NCBI RefSeq assembly: GCF_006346335.1
Contig: NZ_VDMC01000001.1
Coordinates: 310,001-374,000 of the forward strand
From: Aequorivita sinensis
GTDB taxonomy: Bacteria; Bacteroidota; Bacteroidia; Flavobacteriales; Flavobacteriaceae
Reading direction: 5' to 3'
Length of the DNA: 64,000 nt
Under the pieces are notes generated by a model that had not been told where the DNA came from, made no database searches, and saw nothing but the letters and a program-made list of their open reading frames with translations. This document shows positions 44,636-54,650 of the stretch, piece by piece. How positions within the stretch are numbered: position 1 is the stretch's first letter; the number at the start of each line of letters is the position of its first letter. The position numbers and the translations under genes are program-made.

Positions 44636-47395
44636 ATGAAATATATATTTTTAACATTTTTTGCAGCTTTATTTGCAGGGTTTTCAGCCTATTCGCAAGA
44701 CAATTCCATTTCTGGAAAAGTTGTTGATACTTATTCTAGCGAACCTATATCTGAAGCTATAGTTAACATTCAAAACAGTGATTTTAGTACTGTAACAAAT
44801 TCAGCGGGAGAATTCACTTTTCTACAAAAAAATCTCCCAGAAGGGGAACAAGTTATAAAAATTTCCAAACCAGGCTATAAAAGCATACAAATTCCAATAA
44901 TAATTCAAATTGATAGATCTATACATTTAAAAGCTATTCTTTTAGAAGTAGATCTAGACGCACTTGAATCTGAAATTGGAGTTATAAACCTGTCTGACGA
45001 CCAATTAGACGAAGACGAAGGTACATCAGATAATATTTCAGGATTACTTCAAGCATCAAAAGATGTTTTCCTAAATGCGGCTTCTTATGATTTTAGTACT
45101 ACATTTTTCCGTCCAAGAGGCTATAGTTCTGAACACGGAAAGCTATTGATTAATGGTTTAGAAATGAATAAAATCTACAATGGAAGACCGCAGTGGAGCA
45201 ATTGGGGCGGGTTGAATGATGTACAGCGCAATCAGATGTTTTCAATGGGAATGTCTGCAAACGAATATAACTTTGGACACCTTGCTGGCACAACAAACAT
45301 TATAATGCGAGCGTCTCAATACAGTAAGGGAGGACGCATTTCCTACGCATCTAGTAACCGTAGTTACCGCGGGCGTATTATTGGTTCATATAACAGTGGT
45401 TTATCCAAAAATGGTTGGGCATATACTGTGCTAATAGCAAGACGCTATGGCGATGAAGGTTATATAAATGGAACTTTGTACGATGCAAATTCATTTTTTG
45501 CCTCTGTTGAAAAGAAGTTGAGTAAACATCACAGCTTGAATTTAACTGCTTTTTACACACCCAACAGGCGTGGCAAATCTTCTCCAAACACCCAAGAGGT
45601 ATACGATTTAAAAGGAAATCAGTATAATTCATATTGGGGAAAACAAGATGGTGAAATCCGAAATTCTAGAATTAGAGAAGTGGAAGAGCCTATTATAATG
45701 CTGAATCATTTCTGGAATATTTCTCCAAAAACAGAACTGAACACTAATATTGGTTATCAATTTGGAAAAACAGGAAATAGCCGCTTAGGGTATGACAATG
45801 TTCCTAATCCAGACCCAAGTTACTATAAAAATCTTCCAAGCTACTTTTTATCGGACCCTAACAATCCTGATTATGAGGGAGCTTATAGAGCCTATTCAAG
45901 CTTTGTAAATAATGGACAGGTTAATTGGCTTAATATGTATGAAACAAATATTCTTTACGGAGGAACATCCAGATATTATTTATACGAAGACAGAAACGAT
46001 GATACACAGCTCGTAGCAAATACAATACTAAACTCTCGTCTATCCGATTATATTGAAATAAATGCTTCATTTAATTATAGAAATTTAAAATCTAGCAACT
46101 TCGCCAGTATGAAGGATCTTTTAGGCGGTAATGAGTATTTAGATGTGGATACATTTAATTCAGGTGATGCAGCGCAAAACGATTTAAATAATCCAAATCG
46201 ACTAATTGGTGTAGGTGATAAATTCAAATACAATTATGAAATTGATGCTACTGATTACAATGGTTTCGTTCAAGCACAGTTTTCCTATTCAGCAGTAGAC
46301 TTTTATTTCGCAGCTAAAGCAGGGAAAACTAATTATCAACGAAACGGTCTATATCGCAACGGTTCCTATCCTGATACAAATGAATCTTTTGGGAAAAGCA
46401 AGAAATTAAATTTTACAACTTATGGCGCTAAGGCTGGATTTACCTATAAATTAACTGCAAGGCACGCTCTCGAACTAAACACGGCTTATTTCACAAGTGC
46501 TCCTACAATACGTAATTCATTTTCAAATTCACGCCAAAACAATAGTACTGTAATTGGGTTAGCAGAAGAGAAAAACATAAATGTCGATGGCAATTACATA
46601 TTGCGATTTCCATTTATAAAAGCGCGTTTGTCGGGATACTACACTTTAAGGCAAGATGGCTCAGAGATTTCTTTTTATTATGCCGACGGAATTTCAGTTC
46701 CTGGGAGATCTTCTACTACAGCTTTTGTGCAAGAAGTGCTTACTGGTGTAGAAAAGAAAAATATAGGAGCTGAATTAGGTATTGAAGCTCAAGTTACACC
46801 TACTATTAAATTAAAAGCCGCCGCCGCATATGGAGAAAATACCTACAATAGTAATCCGGATCTTTACATCACTTCAGATGACTTAGATGAGCCCCGCTTT
46901 TTTGGAAAATCTTTTCTTAAAAATTATAAAATTGCCGGAGGACCTCAACAAGCTTATCAATTAGGTTTTGAATACCGCGATCCAAGATTTTGGTGGTTTG
47001 GAGCTACTGCTAATTACTTCAATCAGGCATATATCAATATATCTCCTCTTACTCGCACCGAAAATTTCTATTTAGATAATGACGGAATGCCCTTTAACGA
47101 TTATGACCCAGAAAAAGCACGACAATTACTAAAACAGGAAAAGTTCGACCCATATATGTTGGTGAACATAGTAGGCGGAAAATCCTGGAGAGTTAAAGGT
47201 AAATACGTCGGATTTTTTGCTGTAGTTTCTAATATTTTAAATAAGCAGTATAAAACAGGTGGCTTTGAGCAAGGTAGAAATTCAAATTTTAGAACCCTAT
47301 CTGCAGACACTGCCAATGACACACCCGTATTTGGATCAAAATACTGGTATGGATACGGAACTACTTATTATATAAATGCTTACGTCCGATTTTGA
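44636..47395 (+). CDS. TonB-dependent receptor with carboxypeptidase-like N-terminal domain
   Basis: A 919-residue outer-membrane receptor: signal peptide (1-20, ending AYSQ), carboxypeptidase-D-like regulatory domain (ISGKVVDTYSSEPISEAIV, to about residue 105), a plug with RPRGYSSEHGKLLINGLEMN, and a large barrel ending INAYVRF. It starts at an ATG directly preceded by AGG; an out-of-frame ATG 22 bp upstream opens an overlapping 37-codon frame. The DUF5689 lipoprotein gene follows after 25 bp, and a secreted nuclease-like gene is divergent. The lipoprotein may be its surface partner, as SusD is for SusC. Confidence 0.9.
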   Translation: MKYIFLTFFAALFAGFSAYSQDNSISGKVVDTYSSEPISEAIVNIQNSDFSTVTNSAGEFTFLQKNLPEGEQVIKISKPGYKSIQIPIIIQIDRSIHLKAILLEVDLDALESEIGVINLSDDQLDEDEGTSDNISGLLQASKDVFLNAASYDFSTTFFRPRGYSSEHGKLLINGLEMNKIYNGRPQWSNWGGLNDVQRNQMFSMGMSANEYNFGHLAGTTNIIMRASQYSKGGRISYASSNRSYRGRIIGSYNSGLSKNGWAYTVLIARRYGDEGYINGTLYDANSFFASVEKKLSKHHSLNLTAFYTPNRRGKSSPNTQEVYDLKGNQYNSYWGKQDGEIRNSRIREVEEPIIMLNHFWNISPKTELNTNIGYQFGKTGNSRLGYDNVPNPDPSYYKNLPSYFLSDPNNPDYEGAYRAYSSFVNNGQVNWLNMYETNILYGGTSRYYLYEDRNDDTQLVANTILNSRLSDYIEINASFNYRNLKSSNFASMKDLLGGNEYLDVDTFNSGDAAQNDLNNPNRLIGVGDKFKYNYEIDATDYNGFVQAQFSYSAVDFYFAAKAGKTNYQRNGLYRNGSYPDTNESFGKSKKLNFTTYGAKAGFTYKLTARHALELNTAYFTSAPTIRNSFSNSRQNNSTVIGLAEEKNINVDGNYILRFPFIKARLSGYYTLRQDGSEISFYYADGISVPGRSSTTAFVQEVLTGVEKKNIGAELGIEAQVTPTIKLKAAAAYGENTYNSNPDLYITSDDLDEPRFFGKSFLKNYKIAGGPQQAYQLGFEYRDPRFWWFGATANYFNQAYINISPLTRTENFYLDNDGMPFNDYDPEKARQLLKQEKFDPYMLVNIVGGKSWRVKGKYVGFFAVVSNILNKQYKTGGFEQGRNSNFRTLSADTANDTPVFGSKYWYGYGTTYYINAYVRF

Positions 47396-47420
47396 TTAAG
47401 AACCGTAATTTTTTTTAATT

Positions 47421-48806
47421 ATGAAAAATTTAAAAAACATAAAACTAATAAGCCTTTTATTCCTTCTAGGGATAATAGGAGCCTCCTGTGTTCAAGACGA
47501 TGATTATAATGTTCCCGAAATAAATGTAGAAGAGCCGAATGTTGATGTAAATACCACTATTGAAACTATTAAAAGAATTTATCGAGGATACGAACCAAAA
47601 ATTATCGAAGCTGGTGAAGGTTCTTCACGAGAGTTATACTTAGCAGCTTATGCTATCTCAAGCGATGAAACTGGTAATTTCTATAAGTCATTAGTTATTC
47701 AGGATTTACCTGAAAATCCAAATGCAGGAGTGGCAATTTCTACTGAAGCAACAAATTTATATACAAAATATGAACCTGGACGAAAGATATATTTTCGTGT
47801 TGATGGCTTGTATATCGGTGAATATGCTGGACTACCCACGATTGGGATTCTTGATGGAGATGAAGTTGGACGAATAAATGTCGAAGATTTTGAAGATAGA
47901 ATTTTGCGTTCTACTGAGAAAGTTGAAATTCAGCCGCAGACAATTACCATTTCACAAGCAAATGACAATGATACAAACGAAGTATTTCTTAACACCTTAG
48001 TGAAATTTGAAAATGTCCAATTTCCTGAAGGCCTCGCGGGAATTGCGCATTACGGAAATCCAGGAAACACCTATAGTGTAAACAGACAGTTAGAAAATTG
48101 TGATGAAGAAACTATAGTGCTAAGAACTAGCGGATATTCCGATTTCAAAGGATTATTGCTCCCCGAAGGAAACGGAGAAATAACTGCTGTTTTAAGTCGA
48201 TTTAATAATGATGTACAGCTATTTATCCGCGATATTGATGATGTGAATATGAATAACGAAAGGTGTAATTTAAGCGGAAATGGTGAAATATTTGATCTGC
48301 CTTTTTTTCAAGACTTTGAAAGTCACAATTCAGGTGCTGGAATTCCTTTAGACATTGAAGGTTGGACAAATGTAAATGTAAATGGCGGAACGAGAGTATT
48401 TGAAGTAATGGAGTTTAATTCCAATAATTACACACAAACCTCAGCATATAATTCTGGTGAAAGTCCATACGAAGTTTGGTTGGTAACACCTGGTATACGA
48501 TTACCAAGCGATTCGTCCCCGATTCTCACTTTCGACACCAATGACGGCTTCTATAATGGAGAAGCATTAACTATAAAAATAGCCACAGACTTCGATGGGG
48601 ACGTTTTAACCGCAGAATGGACAAGCTTGGATGCAGACATATCCGCTGGAAATTCCAATGGCTACGGCGCGGAATTCACGCCTTCTGGAGATATTGATCT
48701 TTCGACATATGCAGGGGAAATAGTATATATTGGTTTTCAGTATTTAGGGGCGTCGAATGGTATAACAACCACCTATCAAATAGATAATATTTCTGTAATT
48801 GAATAA
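47421..48806 (+). CDS. DUF5689-type surface lipoprotein with choice-of-anchor-J-like domain
   Basis: A 461-residue lipoprotein with lipobox IGASC (Cys23) followed by acidic QDDDY. Residues about 45-280 contain the DUF5689 region (FYKSLVIQDLPENPNAGVAI, EPGRKIYFRVDGLYIGEY, NTLVKFENVQFPEG). The C-terminal 170 residues are a jelly-roll domain of the choice-of-anchor J type (LPFFQDFESHNSG, VWLVTPGIRL, YIGFQYLGA). It is cotranscribed with the TonB receptor. Its likely role is binding a ligand at the cell surface for the receptor. Confidence 0.85.
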   Translation: MKNLKNIKLISLLFLLGIIGASCVQDDDYNVPEINVEEPNVDVNTTIETIKRIYRGYEPKIIEAGEGSSRELYLAAYAISSDETGNFYKSLVIQDLPENPNAGVAISTEATNLYTKYEPGRKIYFRVDGLYIGEYAGLPTIGILDGDEVGRINVEDFEDRILRSTEKVEIQPQTITISQANDNDTNEVFLNTLVKFENVQFPEGLAGIAHYGNPGNTYSVNRQLENCDEETIVLRTSGYSDFKGLLLPEGNGEITAVLSRFNNDVQLFIRDIDDVNMNNERCNLSGNGEIFDLPFFQDFESHNSGAGIPLDIEGWTNVNVNGGTRVFEVMEFNSNNYTQTSAYNSGESPYEVWLVTPGIRLPSDSSPILTFDTNDGFYNGEALTIKIATDFDGDVLTAEWTSLDADISAGNSNGYGAEFTPSGDIDLSTYAGEIVYIGFQYLGASNGITTTYQIDNISVIE

Positions 48807-48885
48807 ACCTAAAGAAGTTATCGAATACAGAAATGCTAAATTTCAATTCTATAACTTTATACTATTCATTTAAACGCACCTTACT

Positions 48886-49374
48886 ATGATTTCCGAAAGA
48901 TTGATCTTTAATCATTACACCTTCAGTGATTTTGAAGATTACTTTCAATTGGTGAGTAATATCGATGTAATGAAAATGGTTACTGGCCGTCCAGATGAAG
49001 AAAGTGAAGCTCGAGAAAGGTTTGAGAATATGCTAAGTGATAATGTGAAAAATTTAATTATCGGAAGGTTTAAAGTAACCCTTAAAAGTAATGGAAGTTT
49101 TGTAGGGCATGCAAAGCTCGAGATGACAAAGAAAAATGAAGCAGAAATAGGATATTTGCTAATGCCTGAATTTTGGGGCAAAGGTTATGGTTCTGAAATT
49201 GCACACAGCATGGTAAACTTGGGCAAGCAGATTGAGGATATTCACAAATTAGTCGCAATTATAGATCCTGAAAATGTAGCATCTCAGAAAATCTTGATGA
49301 ATCAAGGGTTCGAATGGGATTACGATGGTAATTATCATGGTTTACCTGCTGCTTACTATAAATTTAAAATATAA
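48886..49374 (+). CDS. GNAT-family N-acetyltransferase
   Basis: A 162-residue GNAT enzyme of the RimJ/RimL-like subgroup. It begins ISERLIFNHYTFSDFEDYF, and acetyl-CoA contacts are in EIGYLLMPEFWGKGYGSEIA (cut to WGKGYGSE at about residue 107). It ends with ENVASQKILMNQGFEW. The acceptor amine is unknown. A bidirectional terminator separates it from the T9SS operon. Confidence 0.88.
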   Translation: MISERLIFNHYTFSDFEDYFQLVSNIDVMKMVTGRPDEESEARERFENMLSDNVKNLIIGRFKVTLKSNGSFVGHAKLEMTKKNEAEIGYLLMPEFWGKGYGSEIAHSMVNLGKQIEDIHKLVAIIDPENVASQKILMNQGFEWDYDGNYHGLPAAYYKFKI

Positions 49375-49410
49375 AAAAGCCCTTACAATATTTAATTGTA
49401 AGGGCTTTTA
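49375..49410. terminator. Bidirectional terminator
   Basis: Stem GCCCTTACAAT / ATTGTAAGGGC with a 5-nt loop, A-run before and T-run after, between the convergent GNAT and OmpA-family genes. Confidence 0.92.
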
Positions 49411-49444
49411 AATTGGTTGGTTATTTATCTAAGTTATCTAAAAA

Positions 49445-51337
49445 TTATCTTTTTTGGATAATGAATTCAGAACGTCTGTTTTGTTGATGTTCATCATTTG
49501 TACAATTACCACCACAATCTACAGCTGGTCTACTTTCACCAAAGCCTTCACCACTAATTCTGTCTTTAGAAATTCCTTTCGAAATTACATATTGTACAGT
49601 ACTCTTAGCTCTTCTATCAGAAAGATTTAAGTTGTATGCAGCGCTTCCACGGTTATCAGTATGTCCTTCAACTTTAATAACCATATTTTCGTTTTTCTTC
49701 ATCAACTCTACAAGTTTATCAAGTTCGAAAGCAGCTTGTGGTTTTATATTGTGTCTATCGAAATCGAAATAAATAGTATTAAGTTTCACAATGTTTCCTT
49801 CAACTATATCATCGATAGGACGAAGTGCAATTGTAATGTTCTCTTCACCTTCATTAAATCCAGCTACGGTTTCAGCATTGCTTTCATATCCTTCTTTAAA
49901 CACTTGAACAACGTGATCTTGATCACAAACAACTAATACTTCACTGTTTCCATCAGCATCTGTGTTTTGACTCTTTAATTTATTTTCACGGTTATCGTAA
50001 AGATCAATTCTAGCATCAGAAATAGGTTCATTTGTAGAAGCATCTACCACTAAAACGTTTATAGGTAAATCGCAAGATTCAATTTTCTTTATTTTATAGA
50101 TATCGTCGCTTCCTTTTCCACCTGCACGGTTAGAAGACACGTACCCTTCTTCTGTTTCAGGATTAAAAGAAAAAGCAAAATCATCACTACTACTATTAAT
50201 ACCTAAGCCTAAATTTTTAACTTCTCCAAATCCATTTCCTTTAGCTGGAGCAGAAAACACATCCAATCCTCCAAGACCTAAATGAGCATCACTTGAAAAA
50301 TAAAGAGTACCGTTCGCATCAACGAAAGGGAAAACCTCTCTACCTTCAGTATTAATTCCTTCACCTAAGTTTTCAGGTTCACCAAAAGTTCCATCTTCAT
50401 TGATAGCTACTTTATACAAATCAGCATTCCCCATTCCACCTGGTCGGTCGCTTGAGAAATAAAGCGTTTTACCATCTGGACTAATTGCTGGATGACTAGA
50501 AGAAAATTCTTTACTGTTAAATGGCGCAGACTGAATATTTCCCCATTCGCCATTTACTTTTTCAGCATAAAAGATGTTTAATTCATTAATCCCTTGTTCA
50601 CTTTTTTTGTATTTCCCATTGAAATAATCATTTCTATCAAAATACATACGTGTACCATCAGGAGTAATAGCTACAGAACTTTCATGAAATCTAGTATTTA
50701 TTTCATCGTTTAAAAGTTTTGCGTTTTTTACAACATCATTTTCAATAGTTGCTTTGTATAAATCTAAGAATGGTTCATCGTTTAAGTCATAATTCTTACG
50801 AAGTATATTTCTACTTGATGAAAAATAAAGTTCATTATCTACAACAGTACCACCAAATTCTGAATACCTTGTATTTATCTCTTCTAAATTTACAGCTTCA
50901 AATTTTTGATTTTTTTCATCTGCAATACGAGGAAGGTAATTTGGGTCTTGCATAAAGGCAATAGCACGAGAATCTTGAGGTCTCAGCTTTGCATATTCCT
51001 TCATATACTTATTGTATTCTGAAAACTTCCCGTTGGCCTTAAGTACTTGTGCATAATTATAAACAGACTCTGGATCTGCATCAAGTCTTTTTACAACTCT
51101 TTTATAGAAAATTTCAGCATTTTTAGTGTCATTAATATTGTAATAACTATTTGCTAAACGCTCTAATACATAAGTGCTTTCATCACCCCTTTTTACAAGT
51201 CTGTGATACTCATCTATGGCGTCGTTATACTGTAGCCTTTCGTAAAATTCGTCGGCTGTCTTGGTTTTAAAATTCTGGGCGGTAAGCGTCGAGGTACTTA
51301 CAGCCATTAATAAAAATATTATATATATATTTTTCAT
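49445..51337 (-). CDS. OmpA-family protein with TPR and beta-propeller repeats (T9SS operon)
   Basis: A 630-residue protein. Signal peptide 1-20; TPR-like helices about 25-135; PD40/WD40-like propeller repeats 160-420 with recurring SPDGKTLYFSSDRPGG motifs; a carboxypeptidase-D-like domain (about 430-500). A C-terminal OmpA domain binds peptidoglycan (VEGHTDNRGSAAYNLNLSDR). The same layout occurs in PorE-like proteins that link T9SS components to the cell wall. It is third in an operon with a T9SS cargo and a PorP/SprF protein. Confidence 0.9.
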   Translation of the reverse strand: MKNIYIIFLLMAVSTSTLTAQNFKTKTADEFYERLQYNDAIDEYHRLVKRGDESTYVLERLANSYYNINDTKNAEIFYKRVVKRLDADPESVYNYAQVLKANGKFSEYNKYMKEYAKLRPQDSRAIAFMQDPNYLPRIADEKNQKFEAVNLEEINTRYSEFGGTVVDNELYFSSSRNILRKNYDLNDEPFLDLYKATIENDVVKNAKLLNDEINTRFHESSVAITPDGTRMYFDRNDYFNGKYKKSEQGINELNIFYAEKVNGEWGNIQSAPFNSKEFSSSHPAISPDGKTLYFSSDRPGGMGNADLYKVAINEDGTFGEPENLGEGINTEGREVFPFVDANGTLYFSSDAHLGLGGLDVFSAPAKGNGFGEVKNLGLGINSSSDDFAFSFNPETEEGYVSSNRAGGKGSDDIYKIKKIESCDLPINVLVVDASTNEPISDARIDLYDNRENKLKSQNTDADGNSEVLVVCDQDHVVQVFKEGYESNAETVAGFNEGEENITIALRPIDDIVEGNIVKLNTIYFDFDRHNIKPQAAFELDKLVELMKKNENMVIKVEGHTDNRGSAAYNLNLSDRRAKSTVQYVISKGISKDRISGEGFGESRPAVDCGGNCTNDEHQQNRRSEFIIQKR

Positions 51338-51359
51338 ATTAAATGAAATTAGTTAGTTA

Positions 51360-52277
51360 TTAGAAGAATCTAGGTGAACGTAAAACTTTTGGTTTTAAAT
51401 TAAGATCGAATGTTAGTATAAGCTCGTGAGAAGCTGGTCCTACAATTTTTAGATCAGAAGTTACGTGATCGTACGCATATCCAAAACGAAGATCAGGTGT
51501 AATATTTACTCCGAATAATGCACTAAAAGAATCATCTACTCTGTAAGACCCACCAATTTCAATCATGTCAAAGAACAAAAAGTTCAGGTTGGCATCCCAT
51601 GAAACAGGGGCATCAAATGCAGATTTCACCATCACAGAAGGCTTAAGTTTGAAAGCTTCTGAAACTTGGAATACATAACCTGCTGTTGCAAAAAAGTGAT
51701 TTGTTTCAGATCCGTATTTGATTCCATTTTCATCTAAATGAACAGACTTCATTAAGTTAGGCACTGAAAGACCAACATAAAAATTTTCTCCGTATAAGAA
51801 TGCTCCTGCACCAAAATTAGGATAAGTATTATTTATGTTTTCTGAAAACATTGGATCGTCTGGATGCTGAAGTTCTAAACTTGAAAGGCCTACATCGTGG
51901 AAAGTTGCACCAGCTTTAAGACCAAGTGCTAAATTTACTGTATTTCCTAAGTGTAGCGTATAAGAAAAGTCTGCGTAAACATTCGTTTCTTTTACTGGTC
52001 CAATTTCATCTCTAATTGCGGAAAGCCCTAATCCAATATTTCTTCCAATTGGACTGTGTCCAGAAAATGTAAAAGAAACTGGGTTTCCTTCTAATCCATG
52101 CCATTGATTTCTATACAAGGCTGTAAGCGATAAGCTTTCTTTAGAACCTGCATATGCGGGGTTAACCACGTTCATATTGTACATGTACTGAGTATATTGA
52201 GGGTCTTGCTGTGCTTGTGATTCTTGCAACAGCAATACCGTCATAAGTACTGTTAAGATATATATATGTTTTTTCAT
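51360..52277 (-). CDS. PorP/SprF-family type IX secretion membrane protein
   Basis: A 305-residue outer-membrane barrel with signal peptide ending SQAQQDPQYTQYMYN, the family's hallmark N terminus (here AQQDPQYTQYMYNMNVVNPA). LSLTALYRNQWHGLEG and PRFF ending are also typical. In Flavobacterium johnsoniae, SprF is needed for secretion of the adhesin SprB, and paralogues pair with other type B cargo. It sits directly between the cargo gene (39 bp) and the OmpA-family gene (22 bp). Confidence 0.93.
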   Translation of the reverse strand: MKKHIYILTVLMTVLLLQESQAQQDPQYTQYMYNMNVVNPAYAGSKESLSLTALYRNQWHGLEGNPVSFTFSGHSPIGRNIGLGLSAIRDEIGPVKETNVYADFSYTLHLGNTVNLALGLKAGATFHDVGLSSLELQHPDDPMFSENINNTYPNFGAGAFLYGENFYVGLSVPNLMKSVHLDENGIKYGSETNHFFATAGYVFQVSEAFKLKPSVMVKSAFDAPVSWDANLNFLFFDMIEIGGSYRVDDSFSALFGVNITPDLRFGYAYDHVTSDLKIVGPASHELILTFDLNLKPKVLRSPRFF

Positions 52278-52316
52278 TTTTATCTATTTGGTAGTTAAAA
52301 AGTATTTAGTAGAATT

Positions 52317-54263
52317 TTAGTTCGCTTTTTTGTTTAGATAAATCCAGCCTGTAGCTTGTTCTCCATAAACAGCGTCATTTCCAGCAAGATCAATTACATA
52401 GAAGTATGTTCCAGTTGGAAGTTCATCTCCATCAGTAGTCTGACCCTCCCATTGGTTTGTATAATTATCTTGCACATAAACTAAAGTACCAAATCTGTTA
52501 AAGATTTGAATCTTTCTAATTCCAGTTCTATCATTTAAGAAATTCAAATCAAGGATGTCGTTATACCCATCTCCATTTGGTGAAATTCCTTCGGAAATAA
52601 TACAATTTGTAATTGGGTACAATGTTAAATCTATAGAGTCTTCTGCTGTACATTGATCGTTAGATACTAATACAGTATAAGTTTGAGTACCTATTGTTCC
52701 TTGTTCAATTACAACTTCAAGAGTGTTATTAGTTTCTCCTTCAATTAGCGTTGAATTTAAATACCATTGAAAAGTTACACCTTCCACATCAGTGTTTGCT
52801 GTAAGAATTGTGGTTTGGTTAGCACAAATTTGGAAATCTGCACCTAAATCAACAGTAGGTGATGCAATTACATTCATCACAATTGTAAATGATGTGTCTC
52901 CACAAGGATAACCAATATTTACCGTATAAGTCCCAGCTGCAGAAGGAGAAAAAATAGCTTCTGTAGAAAGAACGTTGTTGTTTTGATCAACCCATTCATA
53001 AGTAACTAACGAAAGATCGATGTCAGTATTAGTAGGAGTAGCGTCAAAAACTGGAAACTCTTCAACATCACATATTTCTGCTGAAGTTGGTAAATCTGTA
53101 GTTATTTCAACAGTTTCTTCAACCTTAAGTTCCACCTCAGAAGTTGCATAACAAACCGCAGAAACATTACTTTCAACTCTAGCATATATAGTTTGAGGGT
53201 TAGTAACATTCGTATAAGGCGATGTTAAAGGTGCTTCCCCAGCGTCAGCATTAGCTTGAGTTAAGTAATAAGTTACAGTAAACTCATTAGGGTCCTGATT
53301 ACCTAGTACCCTAGAAGAATTTCCGTCAAGATCAAAGGCTTCAATACCATCGTTGGACGAATCGTCACATGCAATTATATCAATTGCTTCAGCTGTAACT
53401 ATAGGACCGAATGATACATTTACTATATCTTCAACAGGAGAGTTACACTCAGTTCCGTTTGCAATTACCTTGTATTCACCTGTTTCAGTTGCAAGGTATT
53501 CACTTGAAGTTGCACCTACGATTAAAACATCGTTTAAGTACCACTCATAAGTTTCTACCGGACCAGAAACTGTAGTGGTTAAAAGAACTTCGTCTTCACC
53601 GCATAAATTTTGATCCCCTTCATTAATTGTAACTGAACAATCAAAAACGATGTCGCAGTTTGTACTTCCGTCTCCTCCTATTTGGCCTAATTTAATGTAG
53701 CCTGGGTTACGATTGTAATTAGTAATTACTAGAACGTAAATTTCTCCAGTTTGTGCATTTGGGATAGTAAAGTTTTCAATTGGTTGAGCCGAATAACTAC
53801 AAGCAATTTCATTGAAAGATTGTAGCTGAGTATAATCACAAAGATCATCTCCTGGCTGGAAAGGTCCCCAGGCAATAAAATCCACATCTAATCCCTGTCC
53901 TATAGGATCTCCATTTGAATTAAATGCTGTATTTTGAATAATTTCAAAATCTAAATTTCCAGGCTGGTCAATTTGTAAATAAAACCATGCTGGGTAAGGT
54001 TGTGAAAACAAACATCCGTAATCTGGCCCTGCTTCTGCCGTAGCATTACAGTTAGGATCTTGGTCATTACAATTTGCAAAAATTAGTGCGTCATTTCCTG
54101 CACAGAAAGGCTGAATATCTGCACAAGTTCCACCCCCTTGGGCAAAAACAGATGTAGATGATAGCATCAATAAAAAGAAAGATACTATTGGTACGATAGT
54201 TTTAAGATTGACTTTAAAATAATGTTGACAATCCCAAAAACTGTTAGGTAATTTTATCTCCAT
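52317..54263 (-). CDS. T9SS type B sorting-domain cargo protein, Ig-like repeats
   Basis: A 648-residue secreted protein. A long signal peptide ends SVFAQ at about residue 42. It is followed by a Cys-rich N-terminal module (GGTCADIQPFCAGNDALIF), several Ig/PKD-like domains (about 210-550), and the gliding-type C-terminal sorting domain of about 90 residues beginning EGISPNGDGYNDILDL and ending YGEQATGWIYLNKKAN. The domain directs export through the T9SS and retention at the surface. It is probably an adhesin or surface-layer protein; its dedicated SprF-like partner is next in the operon. Confidence 0.9.
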   Translation of the reverse strand: MEIKLPNSFWDCQHYFKVNLKTIVPIVSFFLLMLSSTSVFAQGGGTCADIQPFCAGNDALIFANCNDQDPNCNATAEAGPDYGCLFSQPYPAWFYLQIDQPGNLDFEIIQNTAFNSNGDPIGQGLDVDFIAWGPFQPGDDLCDYTQLQSFNEIACSYSAQPIENFTIPNAQTGEIYVLVITNYNRNPGYIKLGQIGGDGSTNCDIVFDCSVTINEGDQNLCGEDEVLLTTTVSGPVETYEWYLNDVLIVGATSSEYLATETGEYKVIANGTECNSPVEDIVNVSFGPIVTAEAIDIIACDDSSNDGIEAFDLDGNSSRVLGNQDPNEFTVTYYLTQANADAGEAPLTSPYTNVTNPQTIYARVESNVSAVCYATSEVELKVEETVEITTDLPTSAEICDVEEFPVFDATPTNTDIDLSLVTYEWVDQNNNVLSTEAIFSPSAAGTYTVNIGYPCGDTSFTIVMNVIASPTVDLGADFQICANQTTILTANTDVEGVTFQWYLNSTLIEGETNNTLEVVIEQGTIGTQTYTVLVSNDQCTAEDSIDLTLYPITNCIISEGISPNGDGYNDILDLNFLNDRTGIRKIQIFNRFGTLVYVQDNYTNQWEGQTTDGDELPTGTYFYVIDLAGNDAVYGEQATGWIYLNKKAN

Positions 54264-54650
54264 AAAATTTAGTGTTGGTGATGATTAATTAATAATTTGA
54301 TTTTACTTAATTTTTCAGAGGTGAAATATAAGAATTTCCGAGGTTATATTCTTGTTAAAAAAGAGTTATATTCCTAAGTCCAATTAGCAAACTTCATTGA
54401 TAATTAACCATATATGTTAGTTTATTTATAATCTTTCACTCATTCAATGTAAAATAAATAATAATTATACCAATTATTGTTTTATTGTTACATATCTAAT
54501 AATCAACAATTAATTGTCTATTTTGTAAAATATTACTAAAAACATGAATGGTTTGTGTTAATTGCATCTAAAGTATAAAAATCTCTTGCCAAGTGTTTTG
54601 TACATTTGTTATAATATATACCAATAAATGACAGCATCTACTAAAAAAAT
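54264..54650. other. Divergent AT-rich region between T9SS cargo gene and hflX
   Basis: 387 bp without a plausible gene. It contains an hflX -7 box candidate and a short direct repeat of GTTATATTC (about 54342 and 54366). I find no convincing minus-strand promoter by eye. Confidence 0.5.
54601..54608 (+). promoter_or_regulatory. hflX: Candidate -7 box for hflX
   Basis: TACATTTG matches TAnnTTTG, 43 bp before the hflX start. No -33 TTG at the standard distance. Confidence 0.4.
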
